DNA from: Cryoendolithus antarcticus
Taxonomy: Eukaryota; Ascomycota; Dothideomycetes; Cladosporiales; Cladosporiaceae
Direction of reading: 5' to 3'
Length of the DNA stretch: 64,000 nt
NCBI GenBank assembly: GCA_002077065.1
Contig: NAJO01000014.1
Coordinates: 921,351 to 985,350 of the forward strand
Shown here: piece by piece, positions 49,755-60,391 of the stretch
Position numbering within the stretch: the first letter of the stretch is position 1
How the letters are laid out: every line of letters begins with the position of its first letter
Program-made: the position numbers and the translations under genes
The notes under the pieces: model-generated
Seen by the model: the letters and a program-made list of their open reading frames with translations, nothing else
What the model was told of the DNA's origin: nothing
The model's database searches: none

Positions 49755-52280
49755 ATGATGCTGGACTGTCGACCATGGTGCGTTCGCCAACGATACATCG
49801 ACAGTGGGAAGGCACTACCAAAAGAGTACTTGCATGATCTGTGGACAATTGCTCGGCAGTATAGACTACAGCGTGCGCGCGACATTACCGCTGTGGCCGC
49901 AGATCTGGACTCACTCGACTCGTTCAGGCAACGGATGTATAATCCCAGGGCTGCTCTGTCGCCAGACCAGCTTCTCTCTGGCCAAGCGGCGTTGACCCGC
50001 GACGAGATCCTCCTTCTTTGGCCATATGTCGGAGAAAGCACCTGGCAGTGGAAAGAGACCATCTGGACGAAGGAGGCATTCAGGAGACGACATCATTTCG
50101 AATGCCCGGCCAATCTCGCTTGCCCAACTCTGTTGGCCATTGCAGTACGACGATCGAAAGCCATCGAGAAAGGCGACATCGCAGAGGATCGCAGGCTGGC
50201 ACAACTGCTTGCGGACTACAAGCTTCAGAACCCGCAGGGAACCCACACGCGTTGCCCTGCGGAGATTCACATCGTCGAGCGACGATCGAGTCCAGCCAGA
50301 GACGCCATCACTGGCGGCTACGCAGAGCTCAACACTTTCAAACCGCATACTTGCAGTCTTGCCGCGCTGGAGCTTCGGGCATGGAGTATGCCCCTGATGG
50401 ATCATGTCCGTGCAAGCACACAGCGTACACTCGGCCATGGCATGCCAGTCGCCGCCTCTGCACAGGGCGCCGTCGGTCCTTCCGCCCAGATCCGTTCGAT
50501 CACACAGCCAGTGTCGAGCTCGCTCGTTCAAGGTCAGCCGACTGCGCAGCCCACAGCGTCGAGTATGATAGCTCTGGCTGCTCGCGCTACCACTCGCGGC
50601 AATGTCACTGACACAGCAACGACGGCACCCACCAACTCCGGAACCAGGGGAGGACCTATCGGTTCGACCGTCGCGATACTCGGGGCCGTGCCCGTTGTTG
50701 CCTCGCAGACTACAATCGCAATTCAAGATGTCATAAGCTCAACCAGCATCGGATCGAGTTTCATAAATGCAGCCGATCTTCCTTCTTCCGATCTTGGTCA
50801 GCAGCTTTCCATACAGATTGAGGGTCGCGCTTTGAGGTTGCATGCGACATTTCGTGCCATCAGGCATGCCATTGACCTGGGCAATCTCTTCGATACAGTC
50901 GACTTTACTTTCGAATCCGGCACCGGAGCGTCCCTGCTGCAACATCGCCTCCCTCTTGATGCCACCCTCATGCCATCCGCCCCGCGGGGCTTGATGAAGT
51001 ACTTCTCACATGGATCTACCGCTACGAACGACAATGCCAACCCTCCGAACACATCCACGGCGTCGCACTCACAATCCTCGTCCGGGGGAAAGGCTGCGCA
51101 GCGTAACAGCTCGATGGTCATGCCCAACGAAAGCTCGGAAGCTGGAGTTGACACTTCCGACGCTCCGCTCGATGCGATTCTTCTGGCTGCGCAAGGTGAC
51201 CCGGCGTCCGCCGAGGTCACTCTTAACAGCGCCACGGTGGGTACTGATCAGGAAGGCGTCATGATGACTAGCACTGTCCAGCCAGAAGACCAGCACGTGG
51301 ACACTACGCTGCCCAAGAACTCTGGAATCCTTCAAAGTGGTTCTCCTCCGTGGCCCGAGATCAGCGATCACTCTGACAGTGATGACTACTGTAATCATGA
51401 GCCTACTGCAACGCAAAACACATCAGACCACATCCCCACATCAACTCCAGCCTCGTCGCCACCACTGCAATGCAGTCATGATGCATTCGACGACGAGATG
51501 GTGATTGAGCAGGCTCGACCCCTCGTTGCTGCGCATCATCCGATCGCAAACGGAGTCCGTCCATCAAACCCTTGCATCGCGGCCCGCACGACTACTTACA
51601 GCATCAGCGTCCCGAATCATGCTCAAGGCACTACTTGCGTTGAACAGGCGCTCAATGTATCGACTGTGCCCACGATCGCTACCAGTGCATGCGAGGCGAG
51701 CGGAGGGGTGATTGCACGCCCGCATCAACCCCAAGCCTTGACCTCAGTGGATCTCGAATCGATAGACATCACATCTGACATGCCTCATGTCGACAACGCT
51801 GCCAACGCCGCCGACGCCTATCGTGGTACACTCGATTCACCAGCCAAGCATGTCTCATTCCAGGAGCCGCTGTCGACTCCGCGCGTTGATACGCAGCACG
51901 ATTGGGTAGATGCCTCTGTCTACAACGGAGGTGGCGCTTCGTGCGCCATCGAAATGGCACCCGACAGTCCGGCTTCAAGCCAGCATCGTCCGGCGCTACA
52001 GCCCGTCACGCCAAACCCCAAGGTTCGCCCTGCAGCGACGCCACGTAGACGTACGAAGTCTGCCTCCAAGCTTCCAAAGGGAACGTCGAAGGCATCTTTG
52101 ACGAAAGCCTCAGCGAAACCTTCGGCAAAGATTGCGCCGCAGGCGAGCAGCAATGCCACGCCCAAGACGAAGCTTCTCCGGCAGCCATCCGTTTCCGACA
52201 TGCTCACGTGGGCTCTTACCACTTCCAGCGGCCAGAAGCGTCGAAGGCTGGATGACACGATTGGGCCAGACTCACCTTGA
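49755..52280 (+). CDS. Orphan protein with disordered C-terminal two-thirds
   Basis: I do not recognise this family. 841 residues from the first ATG in frame (49755; a second lies at 49758). The frame is open to 49707 only through a TTG. Residues about 10-190 look folded and helical, rich in Arg, Trp and Tyr (RQRYIDSGKALPKEYLHDLW, DEILLLWPYVGESTWQW, TKEAFRRRHHFECPANLACP). A small hydrophobic part is near 345-405 (LSIQIEGRALRLHATFRAIRH). The rest is low-complexity Ser/Thr/Ala/Pro. The tail is basic (PRRRTKSASKLPKGTSKAS) and ends with KRRRLDD, a likely nuclear signal. An upstream exon is possible because the first 20 codons are weakly coding-like. A nuclear adaptor role is only a guess. Confidence 0.55.
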   Translation: MMLDCRPWCVRQRYIDSGKALPKEYLHDLWTIARQYRLQRARDITAVAADLDSLDSFRQRMYNPRAALSPDQLLSGQAALTRDEILLLWPYVGESTWQWKETIWTKEAFRRRHHFECPANLACPTLLAIAVRRSKAIEKGDIAEDRRLAQLLADYKLQNPQGTHTRCPAEIHIVERRSSPARDAITGGYAELNTFKPHTCSLAALELRAWSMPLMDHVRASTQRTLGHGMPVAASAQGAVGPSAQIRSITQPVSSSLVQGQPTAQPTASSMIALAARATTRGNVTDTATTAPTNSGTRGGPIGSTVAILGAVPVVASQTTIAIQDVISSTSIGSSFINAADLPSSDLGQQLSIQIEGRALRLHATFRAIRHAIDLGNLFDTVDFTFESGTGASLLQHRLPLDATLMPSAPRGLMKYFSHGSTATNDNANPPNTSTASHSQSSSGGKAAQRNSSMVMPNESSEAGVDTSDAPLDAILLAAQGDPASAEVTLNSATVGTDQEGVMMTSTVQPEDQHVDTTLPKNSGILQSGSPPWPEISDHSDSDDYCNHEPTATQNTSDHIPTSTPASSPPLQCSHDAFDDEMVIEQARPLVAAHHPIANGVRPSNPCIAARTTTYSISVPNHAQGTTCVEQALNVSTVPTIATSACEASGGVIARPHQPQALTSVDLESIDITSDMPHVDNAANAADAYRGTLDSPAKHVSFQEPLSTPRVDTQHDWVDASVYNGGGASCAIEMAPDSPASSQHRPALQPVTPNPKVRPAATPRRRTKSASKLPKGTSKASLTKASAKPSAKIAPQASSNATPKTKLLRQPSVSDMLTWALTTSSGQKRRRLDDTIGPDSP

Positions 52281-53439
52281 TCACCCCTGGGGTGTCTCCT
52301 ATCAACACTTCATGTCACGAGCGCCATGGGAAACAGCGTTCTGCGCTACTTGCTTTGCGTTCGCGGTGCTGTCTGACTTTGTTATATAGTATCACATTCT
52401 TGACCGAGAGCATATCGTACACTGTCTACCCTCGCAAATCAGCATTCAGGCTCCATTGCGGGCAATGGTGGCCGTAGATGGGCTGCGGCAAACATTAGTC
52501 ACGATGCCCGATCTCATCCACAGCAGCGTTCAGCACTGTGGTTGGGAGGAATCAGAGGAAGGTTCCTGGTGTCCTCCCGGCCTGTCATTCTCCTTGTATC
52601 TGGAACACACCATACTCCGTAGCTATACACGATAGATCTTAGTAGCAATTCGTGATTCTTGAAGTGATGCAGTGATCTCATCGTCCACGTCAATTCGTCG
52701 TCCCGCGTTGCATCCTGTGAAAATGCGAGCAGTCACCTTCCAGTCCAGCATGCAGACCCGGGTGCGTGCGTACCGCTCATTGACATCGAGTACGAGACGG
52801 GACCCCTGTGCATCCCCGAGATTGCGAGCGCCGATCGACGCCTGGTGGCCCAGGCTTCCGTGATTCCATGCGTGTTGTTGTTTCACGGGTAGTGTGGATG
52901 TGCACAATAGCAATCTGCATATACTGTGGAAGTCCCTGGCCGTTCCTCGTTCGTCCGAGTCTCTAAAGTACGCCGTGTGCATAATCAGCCGTCTCTAGTT
53001 GGGTGCCTTCAGATTTACGGACTGGCAAAAGCGCCCCGGCCGCTGAGATGCCTCCAACCAGGACCAAACGCTCGAGACGGAGTGCGCGAAGACTTGTGCA
53101 ACGCTCTCCTTCGACACCTAGAGCCACCGACGTAGCAATTCCGCGCATCTACGGCACGTATTCGGCTGACGAGATAATCTACTACATCACACTTCCGGCT
53201 GCTGCGCGCGATCTCTGGCGAGGCAGAGAAATGCCTGCTTTCCGCACTGTGGTTCTGTCACTGTAGCATTCTCTGACATGATTGGTGTATCTTAGTATGA
53301 CAGTATAGCACGCTTCACCTTATGCAGCTTCTTGCATTCAGTCTTAAGCCGCTGTAGTCACGCCTCACAGCTCCCACCAGCCTCAATCTTCCATCGTACC
53401 ATTCCCGACACCCACGAGACTCGTCATTGCGCATCACAC
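52281..53439. other. Intergenic with one doubtful small ORF
   Basis: No supported gene. A plus ORF at 53003-53266 (87 codons; RTKRSRRSARRLVQRSPSTP) is basic at its start, but nothing shows it is expressed. An antisense frame at 52623-52982 looks random. Confidence 0.35.
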
Positions 53440-55787
53440 TCAGTATGGAGCGTCCAGATCATCCACCACGTCATCGCCATCCATGCCCCCGCTGTCACTG
53501 ATTAACCCTGTGGCACCCGTGGCACACGGGTCCGCTGCGTATCCCATGCCCATGTTCCGAAAATCCCCGAGTCTCCCCATGGCGTACAACAACTTGCCAG
53601 CATCATGCATTGAGGCGAACTCCAAGACAATGACTCCATCGGGCCGAACGATTGGTCTCACCGGTTCTGCTAGAGACCCATCAACGTGCCACAGTCTGTT
53701 CATGACCTCGAATGCAGTGAACTGCTTGCGGTGGTCCGCGAGGTAGATGACGCGGGAGATGCGACTATCTTGCTGAGCCCTCGTGTACTCGTAGGTAGGC
53801 CGGGTGGGAGTATGGACCAGCGAAACAGTCGCTGTCTCTGTGCCACCGTCACCGGCAGTCGGCAGCGTGAGCTGAGGATTGCTTTGAACGAAGAGACGGG
53901 CGTCGTAGGCAGACTGGAACTCAAGCAAAACTGTGTCGCCAGATGGCGGGGTCGTACGCATGAAGATTGTGTCGATGAATTTCGCACGAACCAGCTTGCC
54001 GGTCCGAACGTTGTCCAGAATAGTACCCAGCAGTGTGGCGGGCGGAATGCCTTGAATGAGCACCGAACGCCTGAGTTCGGGATCCCTGTCGAGATCACCG
54101 TCCTCATACTTGAAGAACACGCTCGAGGTGAAGGATCGATCCCAGACTTTCGCCCACTCAAGCTCATTCGGTGTAATGTTCCTCAGAGCTTTGTAATAAA
54201 GGCAGTAAGGTCGGCTACCGTTGCTTGGGCTATCTTGCGATTCCTTGTCGGTGCTTTCCTTTGTCCAGCTGCGCCTCGCTGTGTCACGTGGTCGACCGCG
54301 CTTAGCGGTGGGCTCTGTGAAAGCTTGGTGCATCTCTCTGCACTCGGCCAATTGCTGGAAGGTGCCGTGCAGGGGTGGAAGTACGACCTCTCGGGCTGTG
54401 ATAATGGGCACCTCGACGCCCACGTCTTCATTTTGGGGTCGAAGAAAGACATCGAGAGCAGTATCGACAGAGACATCGATCGCTAGCTCTCCTGCATCAT
54501 CCAATTCGACAGCGGATATTGAAGCAGTAGGTCCATCGTTGGTGGCCTTGTCTGGAATAGCGGCAGCGCGAGGTGTGTTGGTGACCTGCAAGTGCACTTG
54601 CATGTCTGTCACCGAAGGAGATGCAGGATTGTCAGCTGCTGCTCCAGGTAATTCGGCCTAACTTCTTTTGCATAGTAGTCCACCCACTGCTCCAGGGTAT
54701 GGCCTCGGTGAGCGTTCGCGAAAGCTTGCCACTTCAGGTTCTTGTCGTTCTCCTCCATATCTTCAATGAAGCACGCCATACCTTTCAACCTGCTGTGCTC
54801 GCTCTGCGTGAAGTATGCTTGGCATTGTGAAACACGCGGAGCCAGCGCCGGCGCTCCACGCAGCTTGGTAGTACTGATGATCGGCGATCCTGGCAGCAAC
54901 GAAGCCGTAGAATCCGAGCAGTACATCTGGGCTCCTGGAGACGCTGTCGGCGGCTTGAAGTGCTCAGGAGTTGGTTTCGTGTAGGCGTTCTGTGGCGCAC
55001 TGACAGCTACACTGTCTTGCAATCCCATGGTGTCATCCCAGAACGGATCCGGAGGAGTGACCTTGCGGACTGAATCGTGCGAGGAGGATTTGGCAAGCGT
55101 CTGGCGGTACACAGGGCAAGCGCCATACAACGAAGCGGGATCAACAGCACCCCAGCCGCCTCCAGCATCAGCGGTGGTATGGGCCTGGACCGACTGGTCA
55201 GATTGTCCCCAGCCTTTGTCAGATTTCCCCCAGTCATTGGAGTTCTTGGTATCGCCCGTTCCCCACGCTACACTTGCTGACATCTTTTCAAAGCGTAGGA
55301 GATCGGTGTTCTCATCCAGCAGGCTCTCGGCAGCGCTCCATGGCATCGGGTTTTGACTTGCAGGCACCGTGACGGGCAGCTCGTGGCTGAGCATAAGCTG
55401 TGGCTGCTGGACTTGTAACGTGGCAGGCGCACGACTACCCAACAGCCCGACGAGGTACAGAGTACCGGCTTGTGCCATCTTGAGCTGGTCGCTCGCGAGG
55501 CGAAGTTGAGTCTCGAGGCTGGCAGTCTTGAGGTGGAGCTGAGTCCTGTCCTGTGTAGGATACTGGCGATATGAGTGCTGCTCAAGCTCGAACGCATTAC
55601 GGTGAGGCTGTCGGTCAGCTGCGAGACCTGTCTGGGGATGATCGTCGAGGAGTCCAAGTATCGCAGTGCCTCCACCTTGAATCTTGGCAACTTCACCCTT
55701 CACGGCCCGAAGCTCCATCTCCATCTGCAGTATGCGACACTGCATGGTGATAAGTTCGCGCTCTTCGTCAGCATGCGGCGGCGCCAT
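53440..55787 (-). pseudogene. WG-repeat and RRM-like protein, apparently split by a frameshift
   Basis: Two long minus frames overlap by four bases at 54609-54612. The first (55787, 392 codons) has a coiled-coil head (ELITMQCRILQMEMELRAVK), four Trp-Gly motifs (AWGTG, NDWGKS, KGWGQS, GGWGAV) coded at about 55150-55268, and a helical unit KWQAFANAHRGHTLEQWVDYY. The second (54612, 390 codons) has the fungal RRM-like layout: CLYYKALRNITPNELEWAKVW, LRRSVLIQGIPPATLLGTIL, VLLEFQSAYDARLFV, VSLVHTPTRPTYEY. In relatives I know these parts occur in one protein. The second frame has no good ATG at its start and is open back to a TAG near 54657, so a one-base loss between about 54612 and 54655 is the simplest reading. 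Two separate genes or an unusual intron cannot be excluded. Confidence 0.6.
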
Positions 55788-56326
55788 GACAACCGGGTGT
55801 GGAGTGTTGCGAGTCCAGAATCTTAGCGGAGTGCTACGTGCAGCGATCTTGTCTATTGTCCGAAGTGCTTACAGGGGCTCGATCCACTGCACAAGGTTGT
55901 GCTAATCGAGATAGGAGGTGAGGTGGTGGTGGTGTGTACAAAGGAGGGACAAGAAGGGCGACCCTCTTAAGCTCATCGCTGGCACAAGCCGCGACCACAT
56001 TGTCGAAGTGACGTTCTGTATGCTCGCATGTGACACTCGTGTTGCCACGGATATGCCAATCGACGGCCCAAATGAGGCCACAGGGCAACAGAATGGGTGT
56101 TGATTGAAGCTCGAGTGACGACCACGAACGCTATTCTCACATGTCAGCTCACATTGTCGTGGTGTCACAGAGTGCACTTAGCGCGAAGTGCACGAAGTGA
56201 AATGAGAACGCCATGTACATTACATCTTGGTGATGTGAGGCCTTGTCGACCGCGCCCAAGTGAGGTATGCAGGATGGAATGAAGTGAATGTTCGTGGTGC
56301 AACCACACACCAGACTTGAGGTCCAA
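55788..56326. other. Intergenic
   Basis: Promoter of the WG/RRM gene and 3' end of the ligase gene. No gene recognised. Confidence 0.45.
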
Positions 56327-58180
56327 CTATAGCTTGGCCTTCGGCTGCGTCTCCTGCCTCGCCCGATCTCTCAGCTCACGTCTCAAGATCTTACCAATGG
56401 CGCTTTTGGGGATCTCGTCGATGAAGACAACTCCACCTCGTAGTTGCTTGTAGGGCGCTAATCGATCCTTGATGAAGTTCTTGACCGTACCTTCCGTCAG
56501 GCCACTCCCTTCCACTGCTACGATGTAGGCTCGAGGGAGATCTGTTGTTCGGTCGTCAGGCGCTGGGACGCCTATCACCGCCGCTTCACGGATCTGCTCA
56601 TGGCTGATGAGCAGATTTTCGATCTCTGCTGGAGCGACTTGCAGGCCTTTATACTTCAGCAATTCCTGCGTTCTATGTCAGCTGAGCGCTCCAACGTTCA
56701 TCGCCTGGTTTTACCTACCTTCTTGCGATCGACGATGAAGAATCTACCACCTCTGCGTACTCCGATGTCACCCGTACAGAACCAGCCGTTATGGAAAGCG
56801 TCTTTGGTCGCTTTCTCATTCCTATAGTACCCGTTCGTGACCAGTGGAGACCGCAGGATCATCTCACCTTCTTGACCTTCCTGGACGTCATTGCAGTCAT
56901 CGTCCACCATCCTGATCTCGACAGAAGGAAGAATCGATCCGATGCTACCACTGACGTCTTGCTCGCCCTTAGGCACAGCTGTCACGGCGCCAGTGGTCTC
57001 GCTGAGACCCCATGTCTGTCCGATCGACAGCTCGCCAGACTTGTTGCCGAGCAGACTGGATGCACTCGACTGCAGCTGGTCGTCCATTGGAGCTGCGCCG
57101 GTCGCGGCGGCTTCGACGTATTTGAAGTGGTCCGTGACTTCCTTCGCCTTTGAAATGCGCAGCCAGATCGAGGGTACTGTATAGAAGGCCGTGATCTTGT
57201 ACTGTCGTAAGTACTTAAGCATGTCATCCCAGCGATAGCGATTCATCCAGATAACCGTACCGCCAGAGTAGATGGGAGCAATGATGTACCCGAAGAGGCC
57301 TGCGATGTGACTTATTGGTAAGTGTGCGAGTGCTCGATACTCAGACGCTGCATATGTGCCGTTGGCGACTTCCTTCTCGACCCACTCGCGGCTCGACATT
57401 GCGGTGATGTATGTCTCGGCAACAAGATTGGTGTGGCTGAGCATAACACCCTTGGGTAGGCCTGATCAGGTCAGCAATCATTGCTTTACATCGTGGCGAT
57501 CGGGATATTGCCGCACCTGTCGTGCCAGAGCTCCACAGAATGGTGATGAGACTGTTCTTGAGTAGCTGTGGATCGGTGATCTTCTCCCAGGGAAGCCTAT
57601 CCCTCGACAGCACATCAACATCTCCTTCAAGACTCCGGAATGTCCACGCTGGCGACGACTGCAACACCAGGACTTGAGAAAGTGGCAGCCCGCACTCTAC
57701 AGCAGCCTTGGTCACGACGTCCACGTGCTCGATGCTGCAGATGACGAGCTTGCTGTCAGCGGTGCTTATCTGTCTCGCAAGCTCGGAGACTGTTGAGCTG
57801 GGACTCGCAGCAGAGTACACGCCGCCAGCAGCGATGACTCCGTAGAAGGCAGCAGGCACAAGGATCTGGCCGTAGGACATGACCGTCACGACGTCCTTGT
57901 TTGATCCGCCCGATCCCACCCCATACTGGTGGCGTAGACCATGTGCGATGCGCTCGGTGAGCTCGCGAGTCTGTGCCTTGTTGATGGTGTTAGTCGGGTC
58001 AGCAGCTTCCTGGTGGAGGATCGTCGCATCTTGGGCAACACTAAGCTCGGAGTCTGTGATGGTCAGTAGATATTCTATCGCCAATGCATTGCGCAGCGTA
58101 CCAAAGAGCAGGCTAAGAAGATCGAGGGCGGGTAGGTCGACTGTCGGATGCTTTGGGTGACGGTAGATGCGTTGAGCCAT
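56327..58180 (-). CDS. Peroxisomal 4-coumarate-CoA ligase-like acyl-CoA synthetase
   Basis: ATP-dependent adenylate-forming enzyme joining a carboxylic acid to CoA. Model complement(join(56327..56665, 56719..57461, 57517..58180)), 581 residues. Intron 1 (gtgcgg, branch ctgac, atcag) completes the AMP-binding P-loop LWSSGTTG-LPKG; intron 2 (gtaggt, branch ctgac, cgcag) joins FIVDRKK to ELLKYKGLQVAPAEIE. Other marks: IGQTWGLSETTG (A5), WFCTGDIGVRRGGRFFIVDR (A7-A8), and the catalytic Lys in IPKSAIGKILRREL (A10). The C-terminus AKL fits the peroxisomal PTS1 signal. Length is slightly above plant 4CL. The substrate could be a fatty, phenolic or polyketide-type acid; starters for the type III PKS 38 kb away are a speculation only. 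Confidence 0.92.
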
Positions 58181-59002
58181 CTTGCACAGTGCCTGCTGCT
58201 GTCTGCGAGGAAAGGAAGAAGCCTGAGCGAAATATCACCTACATTGATCGCGCTACTTTGCTATGCCAGCTTCTGCCTGTACGGCAGCGCAGCCGGTGAC
58301 CATGCTGTGTTACATGGCCGACACTTCATGCGGCTGCCCTTGGTGTGAGGGGCTTGCTCGCGATCATAGCCGATGCATTGCCGAACCCAGGCGAGCGCAG
58401 CCAAGCAGGGGAGATGCGCCGAATGCGCACGCACGATGCGCAAACCAGACGCAGACTAGGCAGGCAGCCCAAGCTGTCGATTGACGCACGCGGCTAGGTT
58501 CTGATGGTGATGATCTGAGGACGAAGGCTGAGGTGTATCAGAACGCAAGATGCCGTGTCAACGGCGGTATCTGGAATTCACATGGAGGTTACAGCACGCT
58601 GCCCTGCCCACTTTCTACAGCCCACGCATCCCAGAGATCGCTGGGGCACTGCACAGACATCGCCTGCCTCACTCTCATGCGGCGATGCCACGCTACTTAT
58701 CTTCACGAATCTGAACGCTACTCCCACTGGCTGTGAGCGTAGTGTAAGATGCCGCTGACGCCTGCAATAGCAAAGGCATCAGACACACCCCTGAGCGGAC
58801 CCCCGCATAGTGGTCTCAGTCCACCGCCTCTTGCTTCCAATGTCAAACGCTGTCCCTGAGCCCAGTAGGTGACGTCTACTACAGAGGTAGGCGGGTGTCC
58901 CTGCTCTTCGCTCTCCCCTTTCGTTCGCTCCATTCAGCTTCGCTCAGGAGATTACTGCCATCTTGCCTCCACAGCTACCGCCCGTGCAGCAAGCAGCCCA
59001 CG
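58181..59002. other. Intergenic between divergent genes
   Basis: Shared upstream region of the ligase gene (minus) and MYND copy 3 (plus). Short ORFs only. Confidence 0.45.
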
Positions 59003-59855
59003 ATGTCCTTGAACACGGCGAGCGCCTTAGCCTCGACGGCGACGTCTATCGACTCCGACAAATGCACCCAGTGCAATGCCGCGGCCCCAGCGCTCCGCAG
59101 TTGCGCGAGGTGCAAGGTTGTGAAGTACTGCAATCGCGAGTGCCAGGCGGGGAACTGGCCGACGCATAAGCGGGATTGCAGACGCCTCGCTGGTCTACAT
59201 CAACCCGGTCCCATGAATGGAAGTCAATCTACGGCTCAGAATGGGCAGACTCCGTTTCGGCCCGGGGCTCAGGTTGTAGACTCGCAGCCTTTCACCGCCA
59301 TCCGCGACGGCACGTTCTTGTGAGTCTACTTCACGTTCGCTGACAACATACGGAGGAACACTAACGCGTCATGTAAGACACAATCGCACAGAGGAAAAGA
59401 CCTTTCAGCTCCTCATCGATTGCCTCCGCCTTGCCCAAGAAGACTTCTACAAGTTCTCGAGCGTTAACCTCGAGGGCAGTATCTTCGCAGGCTCATCATC
59501 CTCCGAGCCCGCCTTCCGCACCTTCATCGCCTCAGCCAAGTCATGCCCGAACCTCCTCCCACCATGGTGGACCGACGCGAAGCTCGAGGAGTGCATTCAG
59601 TATCCACGCCGCGAGCAGGAGGACAAGCGCAACAAAAACTTCGATCTCCGATATGCGCAGGAGAAGAGCGACATCCAAGAGACGTACGGGGACAACAGCA
59701 TGCCGATGAAGCTCCGCATGCTGGCGGAGAAGATCTATGGACACCCGCCGAGCGGGCAGCCCGGTGCTAGCATGCTCAACATACAAGCATCGATGGAGAC
59801 TGGCAGTCGGCAGGGCTGGGCTTCGACGACGATCGATATGCAGCATGTCGTATAG
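59003..59855 (+). CDS. MYND zinc-finger protein, copy 3, intact
   Basis: Model join(59003..59319, 59378..59855), 264 residues. The MYND finger is complete: Cys21, 24, 34, 37, 43, 47, His55 and Cys59 (CTQCNAAAPALRSCARC, YCNRECQAGNWPTHKRDC). Intron of 58 nt with gtgagt, branch ctaac and acceptor taag; phase 2 join gives GTFL-HNRTEEKTFQLL. The family domain follows: LLIDCLRLAQEDFYKFS, FRTFIASAKSCPNLLPPWW, IQETYGDNSMPMKLRMLAEKIYG. It is the only undamaged member of the three in the window, 25 kb from the other two. MYND fingers bind Pro-rich peptides; the role of this fungal family is unknown. An in-frame ATG at 58895 was rejected for lack of likeness to the paralogues. Confidence 0.87.
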
Positions 59856-60391
59856 TGGCGAGTCAAGTTGGTCAGACACACGACGCTAGATCTACGGCTG
59901 AACTTCTGAGTTGAGCGACCGGTACGTCTGGGCCTGGCATAACACATGCAGTCCGAGGCTGCGCAACCACTGCCGGAGATGTTCTGAAGTCGTCCGAAGC
60001 GCGCTGGGAGATGGGGCAAGTGATGCTGAGCTTTGGTGAGCTCCTGGAGGATTGCGGAGGCGGCGAAGCATGACGCTGAGGGTGAGCAGTACACCTAGTT
60101 AGAGTGTTCGGGCAGCAGCGCCTCGGTGCAACGTATGATACTCATGTGCTACATATGATTGTCTCATTTTGATGTGTTCTGAAGGCACCACAGTCCGCTC
60201 TCCTGTCTGTGAATGGTCTCAATAAGTCACAGGGCACCTGCAGCTCGAGCCTGGTGGATGACGTTTGTCTTGGCACAACATTGGCTCCGATAAGCTGTGT
60301 ACACGCGACTTGACACGCGACTTTCTTCTCCATCACTCACAATACACCTCATTCATACTGCACATCGCGCGCTGGCAGCAACTCCGGCAAG
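59856..60391. other. Intergenic
   Basis: 3' end of MYND copy 3 and promoter of the LRR gene; nothing else recognised. Confidence 0.45.

Noticed and set aside
53003..53266. 87-codon basic ORF
   Set aside because: No homology or context; kept only as a note in the intergenic entry.
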